This document shows, in pieces, positions 23,388 to 31,779 of a stretch of DNA of 35,018 bases (the first letter of the stretch is position 1; every line of letters begins with the position of its first letter). A program made the translations under genes and the position numbers. Origin of the DNA: Deltaproteobacteria bacterium (lineage in GTDB: Bacteria > Desulfobacterota > Dissulfuribacteria > Dissulfuribacterales > QOAL01); the NCBI GenBank assembly GCA_026991135.1, contig JALXCD010000152.1, positions 1-35,018 on the forward strand, written 5' to 3'. Under the pieces are notes generated by a model. That model ran no database searches and was not told where the DNA came from. It saw only the letters and a list, made by a program, of their open reading frames with translations.

Positions 23388-25718
23388 GTGGCCCACTTTC
23401 TGGAGAAAATGGGATTGCCAGAGCCTGAACCGGTTTTAAAGACATTCGAGATAAAGGTTCGAGGCATAGTCCAGGGGGTGGGCTTCAGGCCCTTTATCTA
23501 TCGCCTTGCAAAAAGGTTTGGACTTACCGGTTTTGTTTCAAATACAGAGGAGGGCGTGCTCATCAAGGCCTCAGGGGATTTAAATTCCCTGGAGGGCTTT
23601 TTGGCATCCATAAGGAATGAGGCCCCACCACTTTCCCGGATTCTTGATATCCAAAAAAGGGAGCTGGAATTTGAGGCCTTCGATTCCTTTAAGGTGGTGT
23701 CAAGCTCAAAGTCAGGGAAGGTATCGACCCAGATACCACCTGACATAGCTACATGCAGGGAGTGCCTTGATGACATTCTTGAAAGGGATAACAGGCGTTA
23801 CCACTACCCCTTTACCAACTGCACAAATTGCGGGCCCCGTTATACAATAATCGAGTCCCTTCCCTACGACAGGCCAAAGACCTCCATGAAGGTCTTCAGG
23901 ATGTGCCCTGAATGTCAAAGGGAATACAATGACCCGGAAAACCGGCGTTTTCATGCCCAGCCGAATGCTTGCCCCACGTGTGGCCCAAGGCTCATTTACA
24001 AGGAAGGCGAAAAAAAAGACCCTCAAAGGCCCCTGGAGGCCGCTGCAAAGGCCCTAAGGGATGGGAAAATCATTGCAATAAAGGGGCTTGGAGGTTTTCA
24101 TATTGCGGTAAGTGCCTGTCATGACAAAGGGATTTCCATTTTAAGAAAGAGAAAACACCGTCCCTTTAAGCCCTTTGCCCTAATGGTAAAGGATATCGAG
24201 ACAGCCAAAAGGATTTGCCATGTGGATGACGGCTCAATGGCCCTTTTGACCTCACAGATGGCACCGATAGTCCTTATGCCCAAAAGGGAAAACGGGATTT
24301 CAAGGCTTGTTTCTCCAAATCTCTTTGAACTTGGCATAATGCTTCCCTACACCCCGCTTCACTATCTTCTTTTTATGACAGATCCTTGTCCGGACTGTCT
24401 CATAATGACAAGCGGGAATTTTTCTGGAGAGCCCCTTTGCACCAAAAATGAAGAGGCACTTTCAAGGCTTTCCGAGTTTTGTGACGGTTTCTTGCTGCAC
24501 AACAGGGAAATCTATACAGGGGTTGACGATTCGGTAATCAGAACTTCCGGTGACAAGTCCATTTTTATTAGAAGGTCCCGTGGATATGCCCCTTCCCCGA
24601 TTCCAATAAAGACCACTTGCAAAAGGGATATCTTGGCCACTGGAGCAGAGCTTAAAAACACCTTTTGTCTCTATAAAGATGGACTTTCATATTTGAGCCA
24701 ACATATCGGGGACTTAAAAAATGCGCCAACCCTTAGTTTCTTTAAAAGAAACATCAAACATCTTGAGACACTTCTTGAAATCACGCCTGAAATTTGTGTT
24801 CACGATTTTCACCCCGACTATTTGAGCAGCCGTTATGCACGGGAAAGAGGGCTAAAATTAATAGGGGTTCAGCACCACTTTGCCCATGCAGCCTCTGTAA
24901 TGGCAGAACATGGGGACAGAGGCCCTTCCCTGGCCATTGTCCTTGACGGGGCAGGCCTTGGCACAGACGGGACAATCTGGGGAGGAGAGATACTTTTTTG
25001 TAATGGAGCAAGCTTTAAAAGGATTTCCAGTCTTAGGCCCTTCAGGCTTCCTGGCGGGGACATGGCCTCAAGGAAGCCCTGGCGTTCACTTCTTGCAATT
25101 TTGACCGAGATGGGGCTAAATGAAGGAATACCTCGCTCAGTTGACCTGGTAAAAGTAGCTTTTGTAAAAGAGATGATTGAAAAGGGCATAAATTGTCCTG
25201 TTACCACAAGTTGTGGAAGGCTCTTTGATGCCGTAAGTTCACTTTTGGACACCTGCCATGTAAATACCTACGAGGCTCAGGCGGCAATGGAGCTTGAGGC
25301 CCTTTGTCTTTCATATCTATCTGGAAGAAATATAGTGGACACAAGGGCATTTAAAGAGGCGCAAAAGATGGATTTTCTTAAAAAAGGTTCCTTGTTAGAT
25401 ATGGAAATAGACTGGCAACCGGTAATAGAGCTGCTTTTAAAAAGAAAAGGCGAGGGCAGGTCTTATCTTTCAGCCCTTTTCCATGCCTTTTTGATTTCAG
25501 GTTTTTCAAGGGCAGCCCTTTATTTTTGTGAAAAATTCGGTGTTGATAAAGTGCTTTTAGGGGGTGGCTCCCTTCAAAACAGGGTCCTTTTAGATGGATT
25601 TTGCCGCTTTTTTGAAGATAAGAACATCAACTGTCTTTTTAACAGAAGTGTTCCTTCAAATGACGGAGGTATCTCCCTAGGACAGGCCTATATCGCCTGC
25701 CTTTTAAGCGAGGAGTGA
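23388..25718 (+). CDS. hypF: Carbamoyltransferase HypF (hydrogenase maturation)
   Basis: Uses carbamoyl phosphate and ATP to place a carbamoyl group on HypE, the source of the active-site cyanide ligands. It has 776 residues and the canonical order of domains: acylphosphatase (about 20-108, VRGIVQGVGFRPFIYRLAKR), two zinc-finger pairs (C123/C126/C145/C148 and C173/C176/C195/C198), a YrdC-like domain (from about 210, RKHRPFKPFALMVKD and IMTSGNFSGEPLC), and a Kae1-like domain with HHFAHAASVMAEHG and VLDGAGLGTDGTIWGGE. The GTG at 23388 directly abuts the cytochrome b stop; an ATG eight codons in is a possible alternative start. hypC follows after six bases. Confidence 0.96.
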   Translation: MAHFLEKMGLPEPEPVLKTFEIKVRGIVQGVGFRPFIYRLAKRFGLTGFVSNTEEGVLIKASGDLNSLEGFLASIRNEAPPLSRILDIQKRELEFEAFDSFKVVSSSKSGKVSTQIPPDIATCRECLDDILERDNRRYHYPFTNCTNCGPRYTIIESLPYDRPKTSMKVFRMCPECQREYNDPENRRFHAQPNACPTCGPRLIYKEGEKKDPQRPLEAAAKALRDGKIIAIKGLGGFHIAVSACHDKGISILRKRKHRPFKPFALMVKDIETAKRICHVDDGSMALLTSQMAPIVLMPKRENGISRLVSPNLFELGIMLPYTPLHYLLFMTDPCPDCLIMTSGNFSGEPLCTKNEEALSRLSEFCDGFLLHNREIYTGVDDSVIRTSGDKSIFIRRSRGYAPSPIPIKTTCKRDILATGAELKNTFCLYKDGLSYLSQHIGDLKNAPTLSFFKRNIKHLETLLEITPEICVHDFHPDYLSSRYARERGLKLIGVQHHFAHAASVMAEHGDRGPSLAIVLDGAGLGTDGTIWGGEILFCNGASFKRISSLRPFRLPGGDMASRKPWRSLLAILTEMGLNEGIPRSVDLVKVAFVKEMIEKGINCPVTTSCGRLFDAVSSLLDTCHVNTYEAQAAMELEALCLSYLSGRNIVDTRAFKEAQKMDFLKKGSLLDMEIDWQPVIELLLKRKGEGRSYLSALFHAFLISGFSRAALYFCEKFGVDKVLLGGGSLQNRVLLDGFCRFFEDKNINCLFNRSVPSNDGGISLGQAYIACLLSEE

Positions 25719-25724
25719 CGGATC

Positions 25725-25970
25725 ATGTGCCTTGCCATACCAATGAAGGTTTTGGAGGTTAAGGGAGAAGAAGGGGATTTTTTAAACCCACCTCTGGCCG
25801 TTGTTGAGGCAAGTGGCCTTAAAAAGGAGGTAAGGCTTGATATTGTGGATAGATTTCCCTCAGAAGGGGATTTTTTGATAGTTCACGCAGGTTTTGCAAT
25901 ACACACCCTCAGCGAGGCCGAGGCCAAAGAAAGCCTTAAGGCCCTTGAAGAGATGGCAAAAGGTGTTTGA
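25725..25970 (+). CDS. hypC: Hydrogenase maturation chaperone HypC
   Basis: Small 81-residue chaperone that carries the Fe(CN)2CO unit with HypD and delivers it to the large-subunit precursor. It starts MCLAIPMKVLEV, with the essential C2 in the invariant MCLAIP motif; the fold has an OB-type barrel with the VRLDIV strand. The reading frame overlaps the start of hypD by eight bases, which fits the tight HypC-HypD complex. Only one hypC-like gene is in the window. Confidence 0.96.
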   Translation: MCLAIPMKVLEVKGEEGDFLNPPLAVVEASGLKKEVRLDIVDRFPSEGDFLIVHAGFAIHTLSEAEAKESLKALEEMAKGV

Positions 25971-27051
25971 AATAGATTCAGGATTCAAGGACAAGGAGCT
26001 TTCAAGGGCCCTTTTAAGGGGGATAGAAAAGGAGTTTAAGTCCCCAGTCAGGTTTATGGAGGTGTGCGGCACCCACACCATGTCTATATTTAGATATGGG
26101 ATAAGGGGGCTTTTGCCAGAAGGGCTCTTCCTTGTCTCTGGCCCAGGATGCCCGGTCTGCGTGACAAGCCAGGGAGATATTGATCTCATCATTGAGCTAT
26201 CAAAGGAGCCTGAGATAATCATTTCAACCTTTGGTGACCTTTTAAGGGTCCCTGGCTCAAGGGGAAGTCTCATGGATGAAAGGGCAAGGGGCTCGCAGGT
26301 AAACGTGGTCTATTCCCCTTCAGAATCCCTTGAAATTTGCAAGAAAACTCCGGAAAAGGAAGTGGTCTTTATTGCCATTGGTTTTGAAACTACTGTTCCA
26401 ACAGTTGCGGCAACCATCCTTGAGGCACGGGCCAAGGGCATAAAAAATTTTTCCATCCTTTGCCTTCATAAGACAATGCCAGAGGCACTAAGGACCCTTC
26501 TGGAAGACGAGGAATTGGGGGTTAATGGTCTTCTCGCTCCGGGGCATGTAAGCGCAATCATCGGGGCAAGGCCCTACAGGATGCTTTCAAGGGAATTCAA
26601 TATGCCAATTGTTATAGCAGGCTTTGAGCCCGCGGATATCCTTCAGGGCATCCTGCTCCTTTTAAGGCAATTAAATGATGGCAGGGCAGATGTCCAAAAC
26701 GGTTATAAAAGGGCAGTCCCGGAAGAGGGCAATCTTCGGGCCCTTTCTCTTATAAAGGAGGTCTTTGAGCCTTGTGAAAGCACCTGGAGGGGGCTTGGGA
26801 AGATAGAAGGAAGCGGTCTCAGGCTTAAAGAGGAATACGGGGAGTTTGATGCAATGAAAAGATTTGGTCTTTCTCCCAATCCATCCAGGGAGCCAAAGGC
26901 TTGCCTGTGTGGTGAGATTATAAAGGCAAAGGCAACGCCCCTTGAATGCCCTCTTTTTAAAAGGGCCTGTACGCCCCTAAGTCCTGTTGGCCCTTGCATG
27001 GTTTCCAGCGAAGGCACATGCTCTGCCTTTTATAAGTATGGCCTTTTATAG
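25963..27051 (+). CDS. hypD: Hydrogenase maturation protein HypD
   Basis: Scaffold on which the iron of the active site receives CN and CO, 362 residues from a GTG at 25963. A longer frame from a TTG at 25894 would lie inside hypC and is not supported. The conserved cysteine motifs are FMEVCGTHTMSIFRYG, SGPGCPVCVT, and the C-terminal [4Fe-4S] ligand set CLCGEIIKAKATPLECPLF with RACTPLSPVGPCMVS. GFETTVPT is also invariant in the family. The eight-base overlap with hypC implies translational coupling; hypE starts 12 bases after its stop. Confidence 0.95.
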   Translation: MFEIDSGFKDKELSRALLRGIEKEFKSPVRFMEVCGTHTMSIFRYGIRGLLPEGLFLVSGPGCPVCVTSQGDIDLIIELSKEPEIIISTFGDLLRVPGSRGSLMDERARGSQVNVVYSPSESLEICKKTPEKEVVFIAIGFETTVPTVAATILEARAKGIKNFSILCLHKTMPEALRTLLEDEELGVNGLLAPGHVSAIIGARPYRMLSREFNMPIVIAGFEPADILQGILLLLRQLNDGRADVQNGYKRAVPEEGNLRALSLIKEVFEPCESTWRGLGKIEGSGLRLKEEYGEFDAMKRFGLSPNPSREPKACLCGEIIKAKATPLECPLFKRACTPLSPVGPCMVSSEGTCSAFYKYGLL

Positions 27052-27063
27052 GAATGGAAGGTA

Positions 27064-28098
27064 ATGAAAGATAAAACCATACACATTGACCACGGAAGCG
27101 GAGGGCTTGCCACCAAGAAACTGATTGAGGAGGTCTTTTTAAAAAGGCTATCCAACAAAAGGCTGGAGCGTCTTGAAGATAGCGCCATTCTTGACATTAG
27201 TTCAAATCAGCTTGCCTTCACTACGGACAGTTTCGTGGTTGACCCGATATTTTTTACGGGCGGAGACATCGGAAGCCTCTCAATACATGGCACTGTCAAT
27301 GACCTTGCCATGCAGGGGGCCCGTCCCGTGGCCCTTAGCCTTGGGCTTATCCTTGAAGAGGGGCTTTTGATAGATGAGCTTGAAAGGGTGGCAGAGTCTA
27401 TAAAAGATGCCCTTTTAGAGGCAAAGGTGGAGGTGGTTACTGCCGATACCAAGGTGGTTCAAAGGGGAAAGGCAGACAGGATTTTCATAAATACCTCAGG
27501 GGTTGGAATTCCCTATGAACCCAGGCTTTTTCTTTCGTCAGAAAGGGTTGAAGAGGGTGACGTGATTATTGTTTCAGGAAGTATCGGAGATCACGGTGCA
27601 ACAATTCTTCTTGAAAGATCAGGCTTTAAGATGGATGTTTCCATAGGCTCTGATTCCTGCCCCCTAAATGGCCTGGTGGAGACGGTTATCAAGGGGGTTG
27701 GGGAGGACTTTAATAAGCTTAAGGTCTTTAGAGATCCAACTCGCGGGGGGCTTGCAACCGTATTAAACGAGATTGCCCAGGCCTCAAACTGCAATATGAT
27801 TTTATACGAGGATGATATCCCAGTGAAGGAAGAGGTAAGGGGTGTTTGCGAGATTCTGGGCCTTGATCCCCTGTATCTGGCCAATGAAGGAAAGATGGTC
27901 CTTATTTGTAAGGAATCAATAAAGGAAAAGGTCCTTGGCCTCATGAAGTCCCATCTCTACGGGAGGGATTCCAGGATAATCGGGAAGGTCGAAAGAAATG
28001 TAAAGGATGAGTCCCCCATAGTTACTCTTAAGACAACCATAGGCGGAGAAAGGATAGTATCCATCCTTTCCGGCCAGCCGCTTCCAAGGATTTGCTGA
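27064..28098 (+). CDS. hypE: Hydrogenase maturation protein HypE
   Basis: ATP-dependent dehydratase that turns the carbamoyl group on its own C-terminal cysteine into thiocyanate, the cyanide donor. It has 344 residues of the AIR-synthase/PurM fold. HIDHGSGGLATKKLI at the start, AFTTDSFVVDPIFFTGGDIG and HGTVNDLAMQGARP are nucleotide- and metal-site motifs, and the C-terminal PLPRIC ends in the required cysteine. The PurM-like fold is shared with selenophosphate synthase, but the C-terminal cysteine and the neighbours make this HypE and not SelD. One base separates its stop from the protease gene. Confidence 0.97.
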   Translation: MKDKTIHIDHGSGGLATKKLIEEVFLKRLSNKRLERLEDSAILDISSNQLAFTTDSFVVDPIFFTGGDIGSLSIHGTVNDLAMQGARPVALSLGLILEEGLLIDELERVAESIKDALLEAKVEVVTADTKVVQRGKADRIFINTSGVGIPYEPRLFLSSERVEEGDVIIVSGSIGDHGATILLERSGFKMDVSIGSDSCPLNGLVETVIKGVGEDFNKLKVFRDPTRGGLATVLNEIAQASNCNMILYEDDIPVKEEVRGVCEILGLDPLYLANEGKMVLICKESIKEKVLGLMKSHLYGRDSRIIGKVERNVKDESPIVTLKTTIGGERIVSILSGQPLPRIC

Positions 28099-28099
28099 C

Positions 28100-28585
28100 A
28101 TGAAAAATATGGCAATAATTGGAATAGGAAACCTCCTTATGACAGATGAGGGTTTTGGGGTGCATGTGATAAGATTCCTTGAAAGAAATTTCATGTTTCC
28201 TCCAAACTGCTCCCTGGTTGATGCAGGCACGGCCGGTATTTACCTGGCACCCTATTTTGAAAGGGCCGACCAGGCCTTTGTCATTGATATTCTTGATAAA
28301 GAAGATGAGGAGCCGGGCACCATTTTTAGATTCTCCCATGAAGATATGACTGGAAGGGCGATTCAGACAAGTATGTCGCCCCACCAGCTCGGGGTTTTGG
28401 AGATACTTGAAATTTGCAGGCTGAGGGAAAGGCTTCCCGACAGGATAGATTTTTTCTGTGTGGTGCCAAAACGGATAGGGCAGGGGGTTGAACTAAGCCC
28501 TGAGTTGAAAGGGATTGTCCCAAAGGTGGCTGAAAAGATTGTTTCAGAGCTTAAAAGGGAAGGAATAGAAGTAAAAGGTGCATGA
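28100..28585 (+). CDS. hyaD: Hydrogenase maturation endopeptidase (HyaD/HybD family)
   Basis: Nickel-dependent protease of 161 residues that trims the large-subunit precursor after H551 once nickel is inserted. The family start IIGIGNLLMTDEGFGVHVI gives the metal ligand E17; an Asp in FVIDILDKED and a His in SPHQLGVLEIL supply the remaining ligands, at the spacing seen in HybD. The C-terminal half ends with the typical PELKGIVPKVAEKIV. The gene begins one base after hypE and overlaps the hypA start by eight bases. Confidence 0.95.
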   Translation: MKNMAIIGIGNLLMTDEGFGVHVIRFLERNFMFPPNCSLVDAGTAGIYLAPYFERADQAFVIDILDKEDEEPGTIFRFSHEDMTGRAIQTSMSPHQLGVLEILEICRLRERLPDRIDFFCVVPKRIGQGVELSPELKGIVPKVAEKIVSELKREGIEVKGA

Positions 28586-28967
28586 ATTTTCTCTTGTTCA
28601 GGGTCTTTTTAAAAGGGCAGGGGAGATTGCCGCTAAAAAGGGTGCAAGGAGGGTTTTAAAGATCACCATGGAAATAGGGCCATTTTCAGGCGTTGTGATA
28701 GACTCCTTTGTCTTTGCCTTCGATGTTTTAAAAAAGGACTTTGAGCCTTTTTGCAACTGTGAGCTGGAAATAAGACAGTCAAGGCCCAGTTTTTACTGCC
28801 CAAGATGCAAAAAAGAGGTGGATATTTCCGGTATTGATGAAAATGATGGGAATGTCTTCGATGGTCTTTCGCCATTCATGGCAAGGACATGTCCCTTATG
28901 CAAGGAGGCCCTTTTGAGCCCGCGGGGCTCTGACGAAATCTTAATATTACAAATGGAGATGGAATGA
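28578..28967 (+). CDS. hypA: Nickel metallochaperone HypA
   Basis: Delivers nickel to the hydrogenase precursor together with HypB; 129 residues from a GTG at 28578. The start is (M)HEFSLVQ, with H2 and E3 as nickel-site residues. The zinc site is C74/C77 (CPRC) and C105/C108 (CPLC). The insert between the two pairs is longer than the usual one (27 residues), a modest departure. It overlaps both the protease gene (eight bases) and hypB (four bases, ATGA). Confidence 0.94.
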   Translation: MHEFSLVQGLFKRAGEIAAKKGARRVLKITMEIGPFSGVVIDSFVFAFDVLKKDFEPFCNCELEIRQSRPSFYCPRCKKEVDISGIDENDGNVFDGLSPFMARTCPLCKEALLSPRGSDEILILQMEME

Positions 28968-29677
28968 TGTGTGATACATGCGGATGCGGCATTACCAGTC
29001 AAAAAAGGGAGGTTGTTTCCTTAAACGAAAGCCTTTTAAGGGAAAATGAAAGGATAGCCCAAAAAAACCTTGAGCATTTCAATAATCTTAGGGCCCTGGC
29101 CCTAAATCTTATTAGCAGCCCAGGGGCCGGAAAGACCACCCTTCTTGAAAAGACCTTTGATTATATGCCAAAGGGGCTTAAATTTGCGGTAATTGAGGGG
29201 GATATTGAAACCGAAAGGGATGCCGAAAGGATAAGAGAAAAGGGTGTCCATGCCATCCAGATAACAACAGGAGGCGCCTGCCACCTGGATGCAAATCTCA
29301 TCCATAGTGCCATCCACAGCCTTTCCCACAAATTTAAAGAGGATGGCCTTGATATGGTCTTTATTGAAAATGTGGGAAATCTCGTGTGCCCAGCCACCTT
29401 TTATCTTGGGGAACATAAGCGTGTGGTGATGCTTTCTGTCCCTGAAGGTTCTGACAAGCCTGCCAAATATCCAAAGGCCTTTTTGACCTCTGACATCTTT
29501 GTCATAACAAAGGTTGATCTTTTGCCCTATTTTGATTTTTCCATGGAAGAGGCAAGGGAACTTGCCCTCTCTATCAATCCAAATCTTAAAATTTTTGAGC
29601 TTTCTGCAATTTCAGGAAAGGGCATGAAGGAGTGGATAGATTTCCTTTTAGGACTTTTAGAAAAAGGGAAGGATTAA
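28964..29677 (+). CDS. hypB: Hydrogenase nickel-incorporation GTPase HypB
   Basis: GTPase that drives nickel transfer with HypA, 237 residues. The N-terminal high-affinity nickel motif is CDTCGCG (C3, C6, C8); there is no His-rich nickel-storage stretch. The P-loop is SSPGAGKTT (51-59), followed by EGDIETERDAERI, the metal-site GGACHLDANL, FIENVGNLVCPA and VITKVDLLPYFDF. It is the last gene of the hydrogenase/hyp run; 69 bases separate it from ubiD, and I see no strong terminator in that gap. Confidence 0.96.
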   Translation: MMCDTCGCGITSQKREVVSLNESLLRENERIAQKNLEHFNNLRALALNLISSPGAGKTTLLEKTFDYMPKGLKFAVIEGDIETERDAERIREKGVHAIQITTGGACHLDANLIHSAIHSLSHKFKEDGLDMVFIENVGNLVCPATFYLGEHKRVVMLSVPEGSDKPAKYPKAFLTSDIFVITKVDLLPYFDFSMEEARELALSINPNLKIFELSAISGKGMKEWIDFLLGLLEKGKD

Positions 29678-29701
29678 AGTAAAATCTTCTTGCCCAACCC
29701 C

Positions 29702-29732
29702 GGTTTTGCAAATTAATTATAGGACCAAAACC
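29702..29732 (+). repeat. Inverted repeat next to the ubiD ribosome-binding site
   Basis: GGTTTTG (29702-29708) and CAAAACC (29726-29732) form a perfect 7-bp stem with a 17-base AT-rich loop. The AGGAG Shine-Dalgarno of ubiD begins directly after it. There is no T tract, so it is not a terminator. It could modulate translation of ubiD or be chance. Confidence 0.35.
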
Positions 29733-29746
29733 AGGAGTCTTTCATC

Positions 29747-31213
29747 ATGGCCTATAAGGATCTTCAGGATTTTGTAAAGCATCTGGAAAAGCTGGGGGAG
29801 CTTGCCCGAATAAAGGAGCCGGTAAGCCCTGAGCTTGAAATAACCGAGATTACGGACAGAGTTTGTAAGCTCTACGGTCCTGCCCTTTTTTTCGAAAACG
29901 TCAAGGGCTATAAGATGCCTGTATTGATGAATGCCTTTGGCTCCTTTAAGAGGATGTCCCTTGCACTGGAAGTTCCAAATCTTGACAGCCTCGGGGAGGA
30001 GATACTTGATTTTATCGAGGCAGAGGCCCCTGATACCCTTATAAAGAAGCTTAAAATCATTCCCAAGATAAAACGCATGGCCAATGCCATGCCAAAGATG
30101 GTAAAAAAGGCCCCGTGCCAGGAGGTGATACTAAAGGGGGAAGATGTTGATCTTGGCCTTCTTCCAGTGCTAAAGTGCTGGCCAGATGACGGTGGCCCAT
30201 TTATTACCCTTCCCGTGGTATTTACAAGGCATCCTGAAACAGGTGTAAGAAATGTTGGCATGTACAGGATGCAGGTCTTTGATAAAAGGACCACTGGAAT
30301 GCACTGGCACACCCACAAGGGAGGGGCTCACCACTACAGGGTTTCCGAAAGGCTCAACAGGCCCCTTGAAGTGGCAGTTGCCATTGGGCCTGACCCTGCC
30401 ATGACCTATGCTGCAACCGCCCCCCTTCCTGATGATATCGACGAGGTCCTCTTTGCAGGTTTTTTAAGGGAGGCGCCTGTTGAGCTTGTAAAGTGCATAA
30501 CCGTTGACCTTGAGGTTCCGGCCTCATCCCAAATTGTCCTTGAAGGCTATGTAAAGCCTGGGGAAAGGCGTATAGAGGGCCCCTTTGGGGATCATACAGG
30601 CTACTATTCCCTTGAAGATGAATATCCTGTCTTCCACGTTACCTGTATCACCATGAGGAAGGACCCAATTTATCCGGCAACCATTGTGGGCCAGCCTCCA
30701 CAGGAAGACTGTTACATGGCAAAGGCCACGGAAAGGCTATTTCTCCCCATGATAAAAAAGACCCTTCCGGAAATAGTTGACATGAACCTTCCAATGGAAG
30801 GTGTCTTTCATAACCTTGCCTTTGTTTCCATTGACAAGAGGTATCCGGGACACGCCAGAAAGGTCATGAATGCACTCTGGGGCCTTGGGCAGATGATGTT
30901 TTGTAAGATAATCTGCATCTTTGACAAGGAAGTGGATGTTCAGGACCTTGGTCAGGTCCTCTGGCGCCTTGGAAACAATGTGGATCCAAGGCGGGACATA
31001 GTATTCACAGACGGGCCTGTGGATGCCCTCGACCATGCAGCCCCGTTGCCCCACTATGGAAGCAAGATGGGGATTGATTGCACAAGGAAGTGGAAAGAGG
31101 AGGGCTTTGAGCGAAACTGGCCGGATACAATAGAGATGTCAGAAGATGTAAAGAAAAAGATCGATGAGATCTGGCCAAGGCTAGGCCTTGATAAGTTCAT
31201 AAAAAAGGGCTGA
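29747..31213 (+). CDS. ubiD: UbiD-family prenylated-FMN decarboxylase
   Basis: Reversible decarboxylase using prenylated FMN, 488 residues. Family residues are visible: NVGMYRMQVFDKRTTGMHWH (169-188) for cofactor and metal binding, the catalytic-type E277 and D282 in RRIEGPFGDHTGYY, and VDLEVPASSQIVLEGYV before them. The C-terminal YGSKMGIDCTRKW is also typical. It resembles E. coli UbiD and the menaquinone/ubiquinone-type decarboxylases more than the phenolic-acid enzymes, so a quinone-pathway substrate is the first guess. ubiX, which makes its cofactor, follows after two bases, and both can be regarded as one functional unit. Confidence 0.93.
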   Translation: MAYKDLQDFVKHLEKLGELARIKEPVSPELEITEITDRVCKLYGPALFFENVKGYKMPVLMNAFGSFKRMSLALEVPNLDSLGEEILDFIEAEAPDTLIKKLKIIPKIKRMANAMPKMVKKAPCQEVILKGEDVDLGLLPVLKCWPDDGGPFITLPVVFTRHPETGVRNVGMYRMQVFDKRTTGMHWHTHKGGAHHYRVSERLNRPLEVAVAIGPDPAMTYAATAPLPDDIDEVLFAGFLREAPVELVKCITVDLEVPASSQIVLEGYVKPGERRIEGPFGDHTGYYSLEDEYPVFHVTCITMRKDPIYPATIVGQPPQEDCYMAKATERLFLPMIKKTLPEIVDMNLPMEGVFHNLAFVSIDKRYPGHARKVMNALWGLGQMMFCKIICIFDKEVDVQDLGQVLWRLGNNVDPRRDIVFTDGPVDALDHAAPLPHYGSKMGIDCTRKWKEEGFERNWPDTIEMSEDVKKKIDEIWPRLGLDKFIKKG

Positions 31214-31215
31214 AA

Positions 31216-31779
31216 GTGGTAAAAAAAATCCTTTTGGCCATAACCGGGGCAAGCGGCTCCATCTATTCTTACGAATTTTGCAAGATTTTGCGGGAAAAGG
31301 GTATAGAAGTCCACCTTATCTTTTCTGAAACAGGGCATCAAGTCTCTTTGTATGAGCTTGGCCAAGGGACAGTGACTGAGTTGAAGGAGATGGCTCAAAA
31401 GATTTATGACGTCAATAGCTTCTGGGAAGGGCCTGCAAGCGGCTCAAACGCCCTTGATGCCATGGTCATCATGCCTTGCACCATGGGCACCCTTGGTGCC
31501 ATAGCAAATGGCATAAGCCAGAATCTCATTCATAGGGCTGCAGATTGCTTTTTAAAGGAGGGAAGGCCCCTTTTGCTGGCAGTTCGTGAAACCCCTTTAA
31601 ATGAAATACACCTTGAAAATATGCTGAAACTTAAAAGGGTAGGGGCCATTATCTTTCCTGCCATGCCTTCCTTTTACACCCGCCCGAAGGATCTGTCAGA
31701 AATGGCGCACTTTTTTTCCGGGCGGGTGGCTAGATACCTTGGAATAGAGGTGGAGGATATCCCTTCCTGGAAGGGCTAA
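31216..31779 (+). CDS. ubiX: Flavin prenyltransferase UbiX
   Basis: Joins dimethylallyl phosphate to FMN to form the prenylated flavin used by UbiD. It has 187 residues from a GTG at 31216. The N-terminal LLAITGASGSIY is the phosphate loop; SGSNALDAMVIMPCTMGTLGAIANG and RETPLNEIHLENMLKL are family signatures, and FYTRPKDL lies near the C-terminus. Its last four bases overlap the end of pepA on the opposite strand (convergent), leaving no room for a terminator between them. Confidence 0.95.
   Translation: MVKKILLAITGASGSIYSYEFCKILREKGIEVHLIFSETGHQVSLYELGQGTVTELKEMAQKIYDVNSFWEGPASGSNALDAMVIMPCTMGTLGAIANGISQNLIHRAADCFLKEGRPLLLAVRETPLNEIHLENMLKLKRVGAIIFPAMPSFYTRPKDLSEMAHFFSGRVARYLGIEVEDIPSWKG

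Noticed and set aside
25894-25962. HypD starting at a TTG inside hypC
   Set aside because: The extra 23 residues are proline/lysine-rich read-through of hypC codons; the GTG at 25963 gives the normal family length.
27064-28098. Selenophosphate synthase (SelD), as support for selenocysteine use
   Set aside because: The shared PurM-like fold is misleading: the C-terminal PLPRIC cysteine and hyp neighbours identify HypE.
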